Positions 13,231 through 13,468 of a stretch of DNA of 13,468 nucleotides are shown in pieces. Numbering within the stretch: position 1 is the stretch's first letter; each line of letters starts with the position of its first letter. This DNA comes from Ignavibacteria bacterium (lineage in GTDB: Bacteria > Bacteroidota > Ignavibacteria > UBA10030 > UBA6906), in the NCBI GenBank assembly GCA_029859455.1, contig JAOUDE010000031.1:1-13468 (forward strand), read 5' to 3'. The translations under genes and the position numbers were made by a program. The notes beneath the pieces were generated by a model that saw nothing but the letters and a program-made list of their open reading frames with translations, was not told where the DNA came from and searched no databases.

Positions 13231-13468
13231 ATGCAATCCAAACTCCAACGTGATGATACGATCGCGGCGGTTGCCACACCGCCGGGAACCGGCGCCATTG
13301 GAGTCATCCGATTGAGTGGCGAAAACGCCATTCAGATTGTATCGAGGATGTTCCGCGGGCATGTCAATTTGGCCGACGCAAAGGGGGGCACGGTTCATTA
13401 TGGCAGAATTGTTGGAGCAGGTGGAGAAACAGTCGACGAGGTTCTTGTAAGCGTTTTTCGGTCGCCGA
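13231..13468 (+). CDS. mnmE: tRNA modification GTPase MnmE, 5' part only
   Basis: The first 79 codons are present; the gene runs off the window end. MnmE with MnmG makes the 5-carboxymethylaminomethyl (and related) modification on wobble uridine of certain tRNAs. The visible part is the N-terminal tetrahydrofolate-binding dimerisation domain: DDTIAAVATPPGTGAIGVIRLSG (residues 8-30) and the strand VDEVLVSVFRSP near the break. The GTPase domain lies outside the window. The ATG at 13231 directly precedes the conserved start; no strong ribosome-binding site is visible. It follows the yidC terminator by about 60 bp, so it probably has its own promoter. The position after yidC is typical. Confidence 0.95.
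   Translation, partial: MQSKLQRDDTIAAVATPPGTGAIGVIRLSGENAIQIVSRMFRGHVNLADAKGGTVHYGRIVGAGGETVDEVLVSVFRSP

Overview
This window is the chromosomal replication-origin neighbourhood of a bacterium. Two gene blocks diverge from an intergenic region at about 10,040-10,510. The minus-strand block runs leftward: dnaA, dnaN, recF, dciA (DUF721), gyrB, gyrA and a small VOC/glyoxalase-fold gene. The plus-strand block runs rightward: rpmH, rnpA, yidD, yidC and then the first 79 codons of mnmE, cut by the window edge. Every confident gene is transcribed away from the presumed origin, so all are co-oriented with replication forks leaving it.

The organism is most likely from the Bacteroidota/Chlorobiota/Ignavibacteriota side of the FCB group. 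The best evidence is a decayed minus-strand fragment at 253-357. It encodes a typical type IX secretion C-terminal sorting tail (SLASGVYFYRLKAG... ending in LVLMK-stop), a system largely confined to that group. The compact dnaA-dnaN-recF-DUF721-gyrB-gyrA order and the weak or absent Shine-Dalgarno sequences before several genes (gyrA, dnaA, yidC) agree with this. I cannot name a genus.

Layout. Positions 1-371 hold no intact gene: there is a nested inverted repeat (18-76), two copies of a CGTCATTGCGAGG-type intergenic repeat (157-200 and 223-241) and the sorting-tail remnant. Positions 372-8167 are a tightly packed run of six genes (VOC, gyrA, gyrB, dciA, recF, dnaN). A 416-bp gap (8168-8583) separates dnaN from dnaA and contains AT-rich DNA, weak DnaA boxes and a candidate DnaA-trio array. 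dnaA fills 8584-10038. The gap at 10039-10509 carries three identical TTATCAACA boxes, variant boxes and a well-formed sigma70-type promoter pointing at dnaA. The rpmH-rnpA-yidD-yidC cluster ends in an intrinsic terminator at 13138-13167, and mnmE begins at 13231.

Functional logic: DnaA opens the origin, DciA is the predicted loader of the DnaB helicase, DnaN is the sliding clamp, RecF serves gap repair and fork restart, and GyrA2B2 removes the positive supercoils ahead of the forks. On the other side, L34, the RNase P protein, YidD and YidC form the conserved ribosome/tRNA-processing/membrane-insertion cluster, followed by the tRNA-modifying GTPase MnmE. I do not see an undescribed system here. 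The most interesting points are the possible bipartite origin with a DnaA-trio in the dnaA-dnaN gap, the promoter that would transcribe through the DnaA boxes, the sorting-tail fossil with its repeats, and lineage-specific extensions in both gyrase subunits.
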